Of a stretch of 64,000 nt of DNA, positions 9,343 to 17,962 are shown one piece after another (within the stretch, counting starts at the first letter, position 1; the number at the start of each line of letters is the position of its first letter). A program made the position numbers and the translations under genes. The DNA lies in the NCBI GenBank assembly GCA_046293395.1, contig JBKBOU010000001.1, positions 186,001 to 250,000 of the forward strand. Reading direction: 5' to 3'. This DNA is from CAYNRA01 sp046293395. Lineage in GTDB: Bacteria > Bacteroidota > Bacteroidia > Cytophagales > Spirosomataceae. The notes under the pieces are model-generated. The model saw only the letters and a list, made by a program, of their open reading frames with translations. It had not been told where the DNA came from and did no database searches.

Positions 9343-9939
9343 CTAATTCATACCTAAACTCATTTTCATACGTATAAAAAGTATTCCCTTGATTATATAG
9401 GAGCTGCTACTCACCGTAAAGTTCTTTTTCCCCGCCTGGATTTCCTTTAAAAAATCATTCTTCCATTTGTCGTAATCCTTCAAATGTGTCCCTTTGGGCT
9501 CAATAAAGACCTGTAGCACCTTCTGTTCCTCGTTTCGCTTCCTGCAAAAAAGTAAAAAGTCAGGCTCAAATGCCCTACCTTGTTTGTCAAATATCTTTAA
9601 TTCACGCTCGTTCTGAAGCAGATATACGTCCTCAAATTCTCTATTTAGGAAGAAAAATTCCTTTTTCAGATTCTTGTTTTGGAGGCGGAGGGTAATCAAT
9701 GTTTCGTCAAAATGTTGGGCTTTGTCTAGTACGACCCATTTCTTGAGTTCGCCTGTTTCAGACACAAAATCGGGTTCTTTTTTCAGTTGTTGTTCCAGGA
9801 CTAAATAGAGTTTCATTGATTCAGTTTTGGACAGAGAGGTAAAATGTGCGCAGGAGTATATATTTTTAAGATACACGTACCATTCACCTAAAACCTCAAA
9901 TAAAATGCCATGATAAAAGCTTATTGTTTCGTTAGGCAT
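9343..9939 (-). CDS. Truncated C-terminal fragment of a type III restriction/DEAD-box Res-like protein
   Basis: The 198-aa product resembles only the last domain of type III restriction Res subunits and related helicase-nucleases. The block EPDFLLF, about 20 residues, then FIEPKG, a Lys/Asp stretch and KWKNDFL is typical of that nuclease-like tail (D...ExK pattern). The helicase motor is absent and no methyltransferase is nearby, so this is probably a remnant, although the frame is open from ATG to stop. The first 18 codons lie inside a repeat that recurs at 16494-16610, where the same reading (MPNETISFY) stops after 19 codons. The N-terminus may therefore belong to the repeat and not to the ancestral gene. 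Confidence 0.5.
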   Translation of the reverse strand: MPNETISFYHGILFEVLGEWYVYLKNIYSCAHFTSLSKTESMKLYLVLEQQLKKEPDFVSETGELKKWVVLDKAQHFDETLITLRLQNKNLKKEFFFLNREFEDVYLLQNERELKIFDKQGRAFEPDFLLFCRKRNEEQKVLQVFIEPKGTHLKDYDKWKNDFLKEIQAGKKNFTVSSSSYIIKGILFIRMKMSLGMN

Positions 9940-10005
9940 GGGTATTTCTTTGCCGAGAGCTATTGAAAGGCAAGGAAGTGGGGTAGTGAGTAGGAGGTTT
10001 TTTGT
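9887..10005. repeat. Direct repeat, copy A (119 bp)
   Basis: This segment recurs in the same orientation at 16494-16610. There are about five differences: three substitutions and two single-base length differences. The two copies bracket the 6-kb chimera gene. On the minus strand both copies contain the start MPNETISFY.GILFEVLG. Copy A runs on into the Res-like fragment, and copy B meets a stop at once. Confidence 0.9.
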
Positions 10006-10401
10006 GGAATGTTATTTAGACTTATGTAGGTTTTAGAGAGATATTGTTTGATTATATTCTTTTAAGCAGGTATTTTATCTAGTTTATACGTGTTTCGGTT
10101 CCATTATACGTAAGGAGTTGAAGCCTGAGAAATGGATCATTTTGATGTTAAAAATGGCAAAAAGTACATTTTGGAGAAAGGAGATTGTAGTTAAATTACA
10201 TGAACAAAAGTGGGTAAAGAGTACTATTTTAGATAAATTAGGGCTTTGCATTTTCCACTTTTGGGAATGTTTTTCCAAATTACGGAAAATGAAGTGCAAA
10301 GAAAATGTATCAAAAAGAGAGTATAGACACCTTTTTGATACACAGTATTATTTTGGAGATGCCGTGATTAGACGGGAGAGATAGGTTAATTTTTGGTAAA
10401 A
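10006..10401. other. Non-coding gap with nested inverted repeats
   Basis: Two hairpin-forming segments are visible. An imperfect pair lies at 10244-10256 and 10284-10301, and a perfect 11-bp pair at 10307-10317 and 10331-10341 (GTATCAAAAAG / CTTTTTGATAC, 13-nt loop). An 88-codon open frame on the plus strand runs through both hairpins and looks like no known family, so I do not call it. The gap is downstream of the chimera gene on the minus strand, and the hairpins could serve as its 3' end or be mobile-element debris. Confidence 0.5.
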
Positions 10402-13400
10402 TCAGGGGAGCGCGATTTCAAAACAAGCAGCCTCTCGTTGGTCTAGTTTGGTTCTTTCGGTTGCGGAGAGATTATTGGTGAACATCATAAAAGTAGAGAT
10501 GCTACCAAAACCACCTCCCCAATGGTCTAGATCTTGGCCAATCCGGAAGCCAGTGGCATACGAAGGCATGGGATGATATATAGATTGTGTTGTAAGGGAT
10601 TTGAGTTCATTAAGAGGAGCAAAATCGGATGTTTGGACACCATTGATGAAAATCATCTCATTTTGATACCAATTATTATTACTTCTCAAGAGGGTATTAT
10701 TTTCTGTAAAAGAGATACCTCCATTACCGACATTGGGATAGAATCCTACTAAAAATCCCCATCTACCCAAAGGCCCTTGTGCATGCCATACACTATGGAA
10801 AGCGTGAGTTGTTTCTAAACCTCCTGTAATATTTAGTTTATTTGAAGCAAAAAAGTGAATGGTAGGTTGATTGTTTTTCCTTGAAGTTACCCCATTTGTA
10901 ACAATTCTAGGTTGTTCAGGCCAATTTGTCTGTGTCAAGTTTCTATTATTTCCACTTTGGTCATACCAGACGGAGACAAAGCCATTTCCTTCACCGACAA
11001 AAGCCAAAAGAGCGGCTTCGTTTAGTTCTCCATTGGGTAAAAAGCCGATGTCCTGAGATGTATTATCCGAACTTCTTCGTACCTGAACGGCTGGGCCACT
11101 GTAGGCACTTCGCAATTTACGGAGTGCAAACGCTGTGTTGGGTGCAGGTAAATCAGCAATTATTTGCGTGTGGGCATATATACTCGTAGAGACTAAGGAG
11201 GGTAAGCTCGTCGAAGATGACGTATGTGCAACGACTTGGAAACTGTATTTTTTACTATCAGATAGTCCTGTTAGGGTGATAGATGTACTATTTGCAGTTG
11301 CTGTAAGATTGTCAGGAAATGATGTTACGGTATAACCAGTAATGGGCTGACCGTTGGTAAAGGTGGGCGCATTGAAACTTACTAAAGCACTTCCTTCCGC
11401 AATTCCTTTTTGCGCTGTTATGTTGGACGGGGCACTTATTTGCCCAGAAACAAGGCTATTGGAAGTGGCCGCGATAGACTTTTCGTCACAGAAGTTGACG
11501 GCACTAACCGAGAATTGGTAGGTTTGTCCTGCGGTTAATCCATTGACAGTAATAGGGCTACCAGAGCTAGTTGCTCGTATATTTCCAGGGGAACTGATGA
11601 CCTCATAGTAATTGATTGGGCGGCTACCTGAAGAGCCGGGAATGAAGGAAATACTCGCTGCGGTTGCGTTGGTATTCGTAGCAAACACTTGTGTGGGAGG
11701 TGATGGAGGTGTAGAATTGGCTAAACAGGGTTGTGCAATGCCAAAGTAACCTCCTTGACTATTTTCGATTAATTCGATGGCTGATAAGGGTAAATAGGAG
11801 TTATATTCGATGTGTTCACTGATATGCCCCGTGAAACTTTGTCCTATTGTGAGTCTATCATTTGAAAAACCCACAGCAATACTTGAATTTACGGACACTG
11901 AATTATTTCCATTGACGCGTAAATGTCTTCGGTTTTCTGAGAGCGTATTCCTTGAAGTAAGTGTCCTTAGCTCGCTGGGTGTTCCGCCGTATCCAAAGGC
12001 AGATTCCTCCAAATTAGCATTATTTAAAACATAACTATAGTTTCCAAATGAACGCCTGACCATCAAGTGCCCTTTGCCAGACATATTGCCGTGACCAAAA
12101 ATATCGCTATAGTATCCTGCGTAAGCTACCGTAAGGGTCGTAAGCTCGTCGGCATTGGTTAAGACTGTTTGGCTTGTGCGTAAAAAGATAGAACTGCCTG
12201 AGAACAAGACAGCTGTTCTTCCTGAGGCAGCCTCTAAGCTAAGTCCATTGTATATGAGGGGTTGGTCACTGTTTATATTATTACTTAAATGGTTATTTTC
12301 GCCACTTTGGTCATACCATACAGCTACGAATCCTCTGGACGTTCCGCAAAAATTTTGGATCAGTCCACTGTTTAAATTTCCTTCATTATCAAAGCCAACA
12401 GAAATGGTTTGATTATCACTTTCTCTTCGTACTTCAATGGCGGGGCCATTGTATGCTGTTCGTAATTTACGCAAGCTATAGGCAACACGAGGGACAGTAG
12501 CAATCGCATCTAGTACTTTTGGAGTACTTGCTATTTCACCGCCTGTTTTTACTGCATTTGAGACGACCGGTAAGCTACTACCATACATATTGTTTGCTTT
12601 TATACTGAACGTGTGCGTAGCATTTACAGCCAAACCGGTCACAACAAAAGGAGATTGTTGCGCTGTATAGGCGATGTTTTCTGGCATAACAGTCATGGTG
12701 TAATTAGTGATTGGGCTACCACCTGTATGAGCTGGAGGAGTAAAGTTAACTTCAACTGACCCTGCTGCATTTGCCCTAAATGCAAAGGCATTTTCAGGTG
12801 GGCTTGGTACTCCAGCGATGATTGGATTGCTAGTGGCGAGTTCAGATGTGCCTTCGCTATTGTTAGCGGAAACAACGAAGATATAGGGAACATTTAGTAG
12901 GAGACCTGAAAAACTTGCTATTGTACTTGTCGTGGTCACGGCTATATTTCCTGGTTTTCTGGTTACTGTGTAGGATGTAATTGGGCTACCTCCGTTACTA
13001 AGCGGTGCGGTAAATGAAACGCTCGCTGATGTTCCGTTTGGAGTTGCTTTCACATTCTGAGGGGGAGAAGGAGGTGTTACTACCGTATTTTGCCACGTAG
13101 TGCCATTGTTGTAGTAAAATCCTTTCATTGGGCAGTCCATACAATAAACAATAAGACCTAGCGCCGGACTTTTTACTCCCTCCATTTGGCTTTTGTTGAG
13201 TCTAGGTAGTAATATGCCCTTGTTCCCCGAATGAACTTCCATAAGTACGGCTGGATGTGTAGAATTTGTACCTACACTACCTTCCGTTGAAAGGTTGAAT
13301 GTTCCCCCATTTACAATAGGAAACGCAGTTTCTGCCTTAAATGCTTTTTGCCACGCGTTTCCATTGTAAAAATAAATACCTTTGAGACTTACTTTCTTTA

Positions 13401-16341
13401 AATAGACCAGAAGACCTTCCGTAGGTTTTTCAATCTGTGCCAAGGAATCTATTCTAGGGAGCAGTAGCCCTTTATTTGATGAAGTTAAGTCTATAATTGC
13501 AGATGGATTAGGTGTTGCCGTCCCGATTGAAAGCATTGTCCTATCCACGTTTGCTTCAGTATTGATAGTACCCAAACTCGTACCAGCAACCTGCTTTTGC
13601 CATGTACTTCCGTTGCTAAAATAGAAACAGGCTGGGGTACAATCTGTACAAAAAACCAACAGCCCCTCAGGCGGGGAGGGAATAGATTGAATGATTGCCA
13701 GGTTCATCCTAGGAACTAATAAACCCTGTGAATTACTCAGTAAATCTAATGCTGCGCTGTTTTCTAGTCGGCCAGATCCAACAGAAAGGGTTCCTCGAGT
13801 GCTTGTTCCGTTGAAGTCTGATTCGTATGCACCTAAATCCGGCGCTTTCCCTTTATATCCATCGGTTATACCAGGTATAAGTAGCCCTTTATCAATAGCA
13901 GGACTACCTTCTTTTAATTGATAAAATGTATGAGGCTTTAAGCCTGCCTCTAAAAACTGAGGGTTAGCGGTAATGCTGTTTAATCCATAAGGAGAAAGAC
14001 CATAAAATAAGTTGGTATTTATTTTATCATGTGTTCCAAGCCAACTCATGTTGTTAGCGATATTTGTTCCAGGACGTGCTACAAATAGGTTATTTTTAAT
14101 TTCTGGGTCAGTATCACCCAAATAGTTAGTCCCCAAGGCTAAATCACTATCTAAATCTACCGTATTATTATTAAACTTGATAGTCGTGTAAGGATTTGCT
14201 GGATTCCAAGAGACGATATTCCTAGTTCTACTAAAAACATTGTGATGAATATTTAATCCTCTAAGATATTTCCTCCTTCGCGTATCATTATCTGTGGCAT
14301 TTATCCCGCCGGATCCCCCCATGAAATAGTTGTGATGGAACTCAGTATTAGGTGCATTTGCCTCTGCAATGTGCCCATATCCATATAAACTGAACGTATT
14401 ATCGTAAATCGTATAACGTGGGCCATCATAGAATGACCCATTGGAGTGCGGGCCACCATCTATGAATGAAAACATGTTTGTAATGTAATTCCCTCTAAAA
14501 ATACAGTTTTTACAATCAGCCCAGTTTTCAAATACAAAAGCTGGTGCAATTTTACGATTCCACATGCCAATCTCATTCAAAATAATGGTATTGTCTTCAA
14601 CTTTTATATTGAGGGCATATTCGTCTTCTCTCCATAAATCATAAGTCATGAAAAATTGAACGGGTGGCCCTCCGCCGTCGTACTTAATTCCGTATCCCCC
14701 AATATTATCATTCAGAATAAGTGTATTTTTATTGACTAAAAGGTTCTTACCTCCCAAAAACAAGAGAGCTCTATCAAAGTAATAGGTTCCATACGTGCTG
14801 TTTTTTATGTAACAACTCGTAATGCGCGTATCGTTTGCCCGAACCAAAAGCATACCTGTAAACCGAAAATCCTGTAGTTTTAAATCCTCAAAAATACAAT
14901 TTGATGCAAAACTACCTATAATACCGCCTAAGCACTTTTTGTCCTGCCCACTCAAGGAAAATCCTTTTAAAGTAGTAAATCCACCTTGCAACTGAATCAA
15001 CATGTAAGGTGCATAGTCGTTGTAGTTGCAATACATTGGGTCACCACATGCCTCTGTCGGGTAGTCCAGTGAATCATAAAAGATATGTACGAGTATCTGT
15101 GTTGTTTTACTCCCGCTACCTATAATACTCACTCCACTTGGCACACGTAGCACTTGGCTCTCAATATAAACTCCTTCTGCTAGATTGATAATGTCACCCG
15201 AGCCAGATGTTGTTTGTGTCAATGCCTTGCCAATGGTTTTATATGGACTACCAATTGTTCCATTACCTGTTTCATCATTGCCTAATGGACTTACCTGTAC
15301 CGTCTTGTTTGTCTTGTTTGGTACGGTAACACTCCACGAACTACTCGGATTTAAGCAAGCTATACTTTCAGATTTTCTTCGCGCTTCTACAGTATAAGTT
15401 CCTGCTGAGACGCCTGTAAATAAGTCATCTAAGGTATAATTCCCATTGTTTAAACGGTACTCTATGGTGGCTTGGGCAGATGTCATGCGTGCATTCACCC
15501 GAATAGTTCCACTGTTTGTACCTGCGTCTGTTCCCATTACTGTACTCATCAATTGAGTAGGAGTTTCACTACATTGTCCAGGAGTAGTTGGTACTACCTT
15601 ATTGCCCCCCCAAATATCGGCAAACCAATTATTTACACAGCGAATACCCGTTTGGCTAAAATCTAGCTTTACACTCGGATTTGGCGAAAATACATAATTT
15701 GAGAGCGTCGTAGTTGGTAGTGGGTTCGGAATTAAATTATGCGGTATTATACCCAAACAAGCCAATTCTTTATTGAAACTCACATCTAAATACGCTAAAT
15801 TACTCGGTAAATTTGGTAATGAATTTAATAGGTTATTGTCACATTTTAAGGCTTTAAGATTGGTCGGTAACTCAGGTAACTGGGTCACTTTATTATGTGA
15901 GATACGAAGGTATTCTAAGCTCGTTGGTAAGGTACTTGGTAAACTCGTGAGTTGATTATTCGTCGCTTGTATGAAAAGAACACTATTGGCTACGATGGGT
16001 ATTGTATTTAATGCTTGGTTACTGGCATCTAACCCACGTAATTGTGCTAAATATCCAATTCCCTCTATATTTGTTAATTTAGTCTGTCCGGAAAATGCAC
16101 TCGCTGTTCCGTCTGACTTGGTTGAATTTCCCCAACCGGATAAATCTAGTACGCCGCTATAGCTCGCTGCTGCGGCAGTAAATGTATTGCTATTTGCATC
16201 AACAAGTGTTGGGTATAATGTGCGTACAGCATTTGCAAATTGGGCACTGGGTATAGTTTGCGCCTCTACTAATTGCAGACTTGACAAAAATAAGAGGAAT
16301 AAGATACAAATTAGAGAGGATTTCTTTTTAACAGTGTACAT
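10402..16341 (-). CDS. Giant chimeric secreted protein: LRR, beta-helix, FN3 and lectin-like modules
   Basis: With the ATG at 16341 the protein is 1979 aa. An ATG at 16398 would add 19 residues before the signal peptide, which ends at VEAQ near residue 28. In order, approximately: leucine-rich repeats of the LPTSLEYLRISHN type (105-205); a right-handed beta-helix opening with SPLGNDETGNGTIGSPYKTI (350-830); three repeats of the GLLLPR...EGLLVY...FYYNG.TWQ kind (840-1085), a type also seen in surface and tail-fibre-like proteins; two FN3 domains (1087-1260); a VWYDQSGE beta-sandwich module (1280-1535); two more FN3 domains (1545-1735); and a second VWYDQSGN module to the end. It probably acts outside the cell as an adhesin or in binding or processing polysaccharide. 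No catalytic residue can be named. It is bracketed by the direct repeat. Confidence 0.75.
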   Translation of the reverse strand: MYTVKKKSSLICILFLLFLSSLQLVEAQTIPSAQFANAVRTLYPTLVDANSNTFTAAAASYSGVLDLSGWGNSTKSDGTASAFSGQTKLTNIEGIGYLAQLRGLDASNQALNTIPIVANSVLFIQATNNQLTSLPSTLPTSLEYLRISHNKVTQLPELPTNLKALKCDNNLLNSLPNLPSNLAYLDVSFNKELACLGIIPHNLIPNPLPTTTLSNYVFSPNPSVKLDFSQTGIRCVNNWFADIWGGNKVVPTTPGQCSETPTQLMSTVMGTDAGTNSGTIRVNARMTSAQATIEYRLNNGNYTLDDLFTGVSAGTYTVEARRKSESIACLNPSSSWSVTVPNKTNKTVQVSPLGNDETGNGTIGSPYKTIGKALTQTTSGSGDIINLAEGVYIESQVLRVPSGVSIIGSGSKTTQILVHIFYDSLDYPTEACGDPMYCNYNDYAPYMLIQLQGGFTTLKGFSLSGQDKKCLGGIIGSFASNCIFEDLKLQDFRFTGMLLVRANDTRITSCYIKNSTYGTYYFDRALLFLGGKNLLVNKNTLILNDNIGGYGIKYDGGGPPVQFFMTYDLWREDEYALNIKVEDNTIILNEIGMWNRKIAPAFVFENWADCKNCIFRGNYITNMFSFIDGGPHSNGSFYDGPRYTIYDNTFSLYGYGHIAEANAPNTEFHHNYFMGGSGGINATDNDTRRRKYLRGLNIHHNVFSRTRNIVSWNPANPYTTIKFNNNTVDLDSDLALGTNYLGDTDPEIKNNLFVARPGTNIANNMSWLGTHDKINTNLFYGLSPYGLNSITANPQFLEAGLKPHTFYQLKEGSPAIDKGLLIPGITDGYKGKAPDLGAYESDFNGTSTRGTLSVGSGRLENSAALDLLSNSQGLLVPRMNLAIIQSIPSPPEGLLVFCTDCTPACFYFSNGSTWQKQVAGTSLGTINTEANVDRTMLSIGTATPNPSAIIDLTSSNKGLLLPRIDSLAQIEKPTEGLLVYLKKVSLKGIYFYNGNAWQKAFKAETAFPIVNGGTFNLSTEGSVGTNSTHPAVLMEVHSGNKGILLPRLNKSQMEGVKSPALGLIVYCMDCPMKGFYYNNGTTWQNTVVTPPSPPQNVKATPNGTSASVSFTAPLSNGGSPITSYTVTRKPGNIAVTTTSTIASFSGLLLNVPYIFVVSANNSEGTSELATSNPIIAGVPSPPENAFAFRANAAGSVEVNFTPPAHTGGSPITNYTMTVMPENIAYTAQQSPFVVTGLAVNATHTFSIKANNMYGSSLPVVSNAVKTGGEIASTPKVLDAIATVPRVAYSLRKLRTAYNGPAIEVRRESDNQTISVGFDNEGNLNSGLIQNFCGTSRGFVAVWYDQSGENNHLSNNINSDQPLIYNGLSLEAASGRTAVLFSGSSIFLRTSQTVLTNADELTTLTVAYAGYYSDIFGHGNMSGKGHLMVRRSFGNYSYVLNNANLEESAFGYGGTPSELRTLTSRNTLSENRRHLRVNGNNSVSVNSSIAVGFSNDRLTIGQSFTGHISEHIEYNSYLPLSAIELIENSQGGYFGIAQPCLANSTPPSPPTQVFATNTNATAASISFIPGSSGSRPINYYEVISSPGNIRATSSGSPITVNGLTAGQTYQFSVSAVNFCDEKSIAATSNSLVSGQISAPSNITAQKGIAEGSALVSFNAPTFTNGQPITGYTVTSFPDNLTATANSTSITLTGLSDSKKYSFQVVAHTSSSTSLPSLVSTSIYAHTQIIADLPAPNTAFALRKLRSAYSGPAVQVRRSSDNTSQDIGFLPNGELNEAALLAFVGEGNGFVSVWYDQSGNNRNLTQTNWPEQPRIVTNGVTSRKNNQPTIHFFASNKLNITGGLETTHAFHSVWHAQGPLGRWGFLVGFYPNVGNGGISFTENNTLLRSNNNWYQNEMIFINGVQTSDFAPLNELKSLTTQSIYHPMPSYATGFRIGQDLDHWGGGFGSISTFMMFTNNLSATERTKLDQREAACFEIALP

Positions 16342-16493
16342 GCTTTTGGTATGTTTTGGAACAAATAGTTTGATACATTTTGTAAATCTGAGCAGCATAA
16401 GATTTCTTTATCCTCCTAGCTTAAATTTTGCGATTAAAATAAATCGATTCGTATTTTAGCCAAGCATCGTCAAACCACTTTACGTATCAAGCC

Positions 16494-16610
16494 CCTAAAA
16501 CCTCAAATAAAATACCACGATAAAAGCTTATCGTTTCGTTAGGCATGGGTATTTCTTTGCCGAGAGCTATTGAAAGGCAAGGAAGTGGGGTATGAGTAGG
16601 AGGTTTTTGT
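16494..16610. repeat. Direct repeat, copy B (117 bp)
   Basis: This is the second copy of the segment at 9887-10005, about 96% identical and in the same orientation. It lies 152 bp upstream of the chimera gene start, in the 16342-16773 gap. The gap otherwise holds only promoter-like boxes (TATCTTTG at 16697-16704 and TATTTTTG at 16743-16750). On the minus strand the copy encodes MPNETISFYRGILFEVLGA and then a stop. Confidence 0.9.
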
Positions 16611-16742
16611 ACTAACTGATTTTCAAGACTTGTAGAATTACGGACGTGTATTCGTGTTTTTTTGAGGAATATACGTCAGATGTATGAACTTGACTGTATC
16701 TTTGTGCTACACACAATACAAAATCTACATTCAGAAATGTTC

Positions 16743-16750
16743 TATTTTTG
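16743..16750 (+). promoter_or_regulatory. Promoter -7 box candidate for the M23 peptidase
   Basis: TATTTTTG fits TAnnTTTG and ends 23 bp before the TTG start codon of the M23 gene, which would leave a very short leader. A second match, TATCTTTG, lies at 16697-16704. Neither has a clear -33 TTG. Confidence 0.35.
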
Positions 16751-16773
16751 GATGAATTAGCAAGTAATACGTC

Positions 16774-17646
16774 TTGAAAAAAACAATATTTAACCTCCAA
16801 CAAAAAAAGAAATTTATCGGAATTTGGTTATTAGTACTTGCTTCTGCAATTGGTTTTAGCCTTAGTCCTTTCCGTTTTTTGGAATATTCTTCCAGATTTG
16901 AGAAACTTTTGGTACAAATTCAGCGAGAGGAAATTACGCCTGAGGCCGCTTCCAAGGAGTTCGCCGCGTTGTTTCGTGCATTACATTTACTTTCTCCCCC
17001 CTTGGATTCTACCGCCAGATCGGAGTATGAATGGGCTTTCCCGTTAATAAATAAAAATTATTCAGCTATTGGCGGAGGTGGGCGAGGTTTCCGCCCCATG
17101 GGTTTCAATTTATTCAATCACCGCGTCCGTGGTAGCCATCCCGCGCACGATATTTTTATCTACGACCGCAACCACGACGACAAAGAGGATGGCTCCGGGG
17201 CGTATGTTCCAGTTATCTCAATGGGCGACGGTTTGGTCATCGCCACCGAAAAACATTGGAACGATTCATTGCAAACGTACGGCGGGAATTATGTTTGGAT
17301 GTATGATTTTCAGACGGGTGGCGTATGGTATTATGCTCATTTGCGCGAGGTATATGTAGAGAAATCCCAAGTAGTCAAAAAAGGAATGTCTCTTGGTTTG
17401 GTAGGCAGAACAGGTAAAAATGCCGCCGCTGCTCGCTCGGATACACATTTGCATTTGATGTATTTGGAAATCGACGACCAAGGCGCACCCATACCCATCA
17501 ATACGTACAATTTACTCAAAGAAGCGAAAACATGGCGTGAACCAGCCCCCGCAGAAAGGCATATTTCAGCTTGGAACGAAATACAGCGTTTGAAACCGAA
17601 AGAACCACATGTTAAAATAGTAACAAAAAAGCCTCTTTCTCACTAG
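16774..17646 (+). CDS. M23/LytM-type metallopeptidase, membrane-anchored
   Basis: This 290-aa protein has an N-terminal hydrophobic segment (about 15-32) and a C-terminal LytM domain. Zinc-ligand patterns are visible: SHPAHDIFIYD (His...Asp) near residue 125 and DTHLHLMYLE (HxH) near 230. The core Gly-rich strand YGGNYVWM and the AHLREVYV segment also match. M23 enzymes cut peptidoglycan cross-bridges, so a periplasmic wall-remodelling role is likely. The start is a TTG at 16774, giving MKKTIFNLQQKKK, a typical positively charged n-region. No suitable ATG lies upstream. The gene is followed by a bidirectional terminator shared with the convergent purS operon. Confidence 0.85.
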   Translation: MKKTIFNLQQKKKFIGIWLLVLASAIGFSLSPFRFLEYSSRFEKLLVQIQREEITPEAASKEFAALFRALHLLSPPLDSTARSEYEWAFPLINKNYSAIGGGGRGFRPMGFNLFNHRVRGSHPAHDIFIYDRNHDDKEDGSGAYVPVISMGDGLVIATEKHWNDSLQTYGGNYVWMYDFQTGGVWYYAHLREVYVEKSQVVKKGMSLGLVGRTGKNAAAARSDTHLHLMYLEIDDQGAPIPINTYNLLKEAKTWREPAPAERHISAWNEIQRLKPKEPHVKIVTKKPLSH

Positions 17647-17660
17647 AAAGAGGCTTTTTT
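17625..17660. terminator. Bidirectional terminator between the M23 peptidase gene and purS
   Basis: The perfect stem GCCTCTTTC / GAAAGAGGC has a 6-nt loop and is flanked by AAAAAA and TTTTTT, so it can serve both convergent genes. It overlaps the last codons of the peptidase gene. Confidence 0.9.
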
Positions 17661-17661
17661 G

Positions 17662-17913
17662 TTAAGCTGGAACGACCTTGAAGCTATATTCTTCCATAAT
17701 CAAATTAGCCAAAAGTTGCTTACACGCCTTTTCAACTAATTCCTCTGCTTGTTCCACAGAGTCAGCCTCTAACGAAAGATGAATGTGACGCCCGATACGG
17801 CAGTCTTCCACCGCGTGAATGTCCAAGTTTTTTAATCCTAAAAGCACAGCCTTTCCCTGTGGGTCAAGAATTTCCTTGATAGGCATGATGTCAATAGAAG
17901 CTGTAAATTTCAT
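17662..17913 (-). CDS. purS: Phosphoribosylformylglycinamidine synthase subunit PurS
   Basis: This 83-aa protein is the small PurS subunit, which links the PurL and PurQ subunits in the fourth step of purine synthesis. The family core is clear: MKFTASIDIMPIKEILDPQG, then VLLGLKNLDI, then RIGRHIHLSLEAD, and a helix before the final strand SFKVV. I chose the ATG at 17913. The upstream open codons lack PurS similarity. It is the last gene of a minus-strand run with pssA and an MBL hydrolase. purL and purQ are not in the window. Confidence 0.88.
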   Translation of the reverse strand: MKFTASIDIMPIKEILDPQGKAVLLGLKNLDIHAVEDCRIGRHIHLSLEADSVEQAEELVEKACKQLLANLIMEEYSFKVVPA

Positions 17914-17962
17914 ACGTGAATGCCTCCGTGCAAAGGGAGAATTTGATTTTTTGTGAAAAAGG

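Noticed and set aside
10118..10384. An 88-codon plus-strand open frame in the gap before the chimera gene.
   Set aside because: It runs through two hairpins, looks like no family I know, and has no promoter-like box or composition that favours it.
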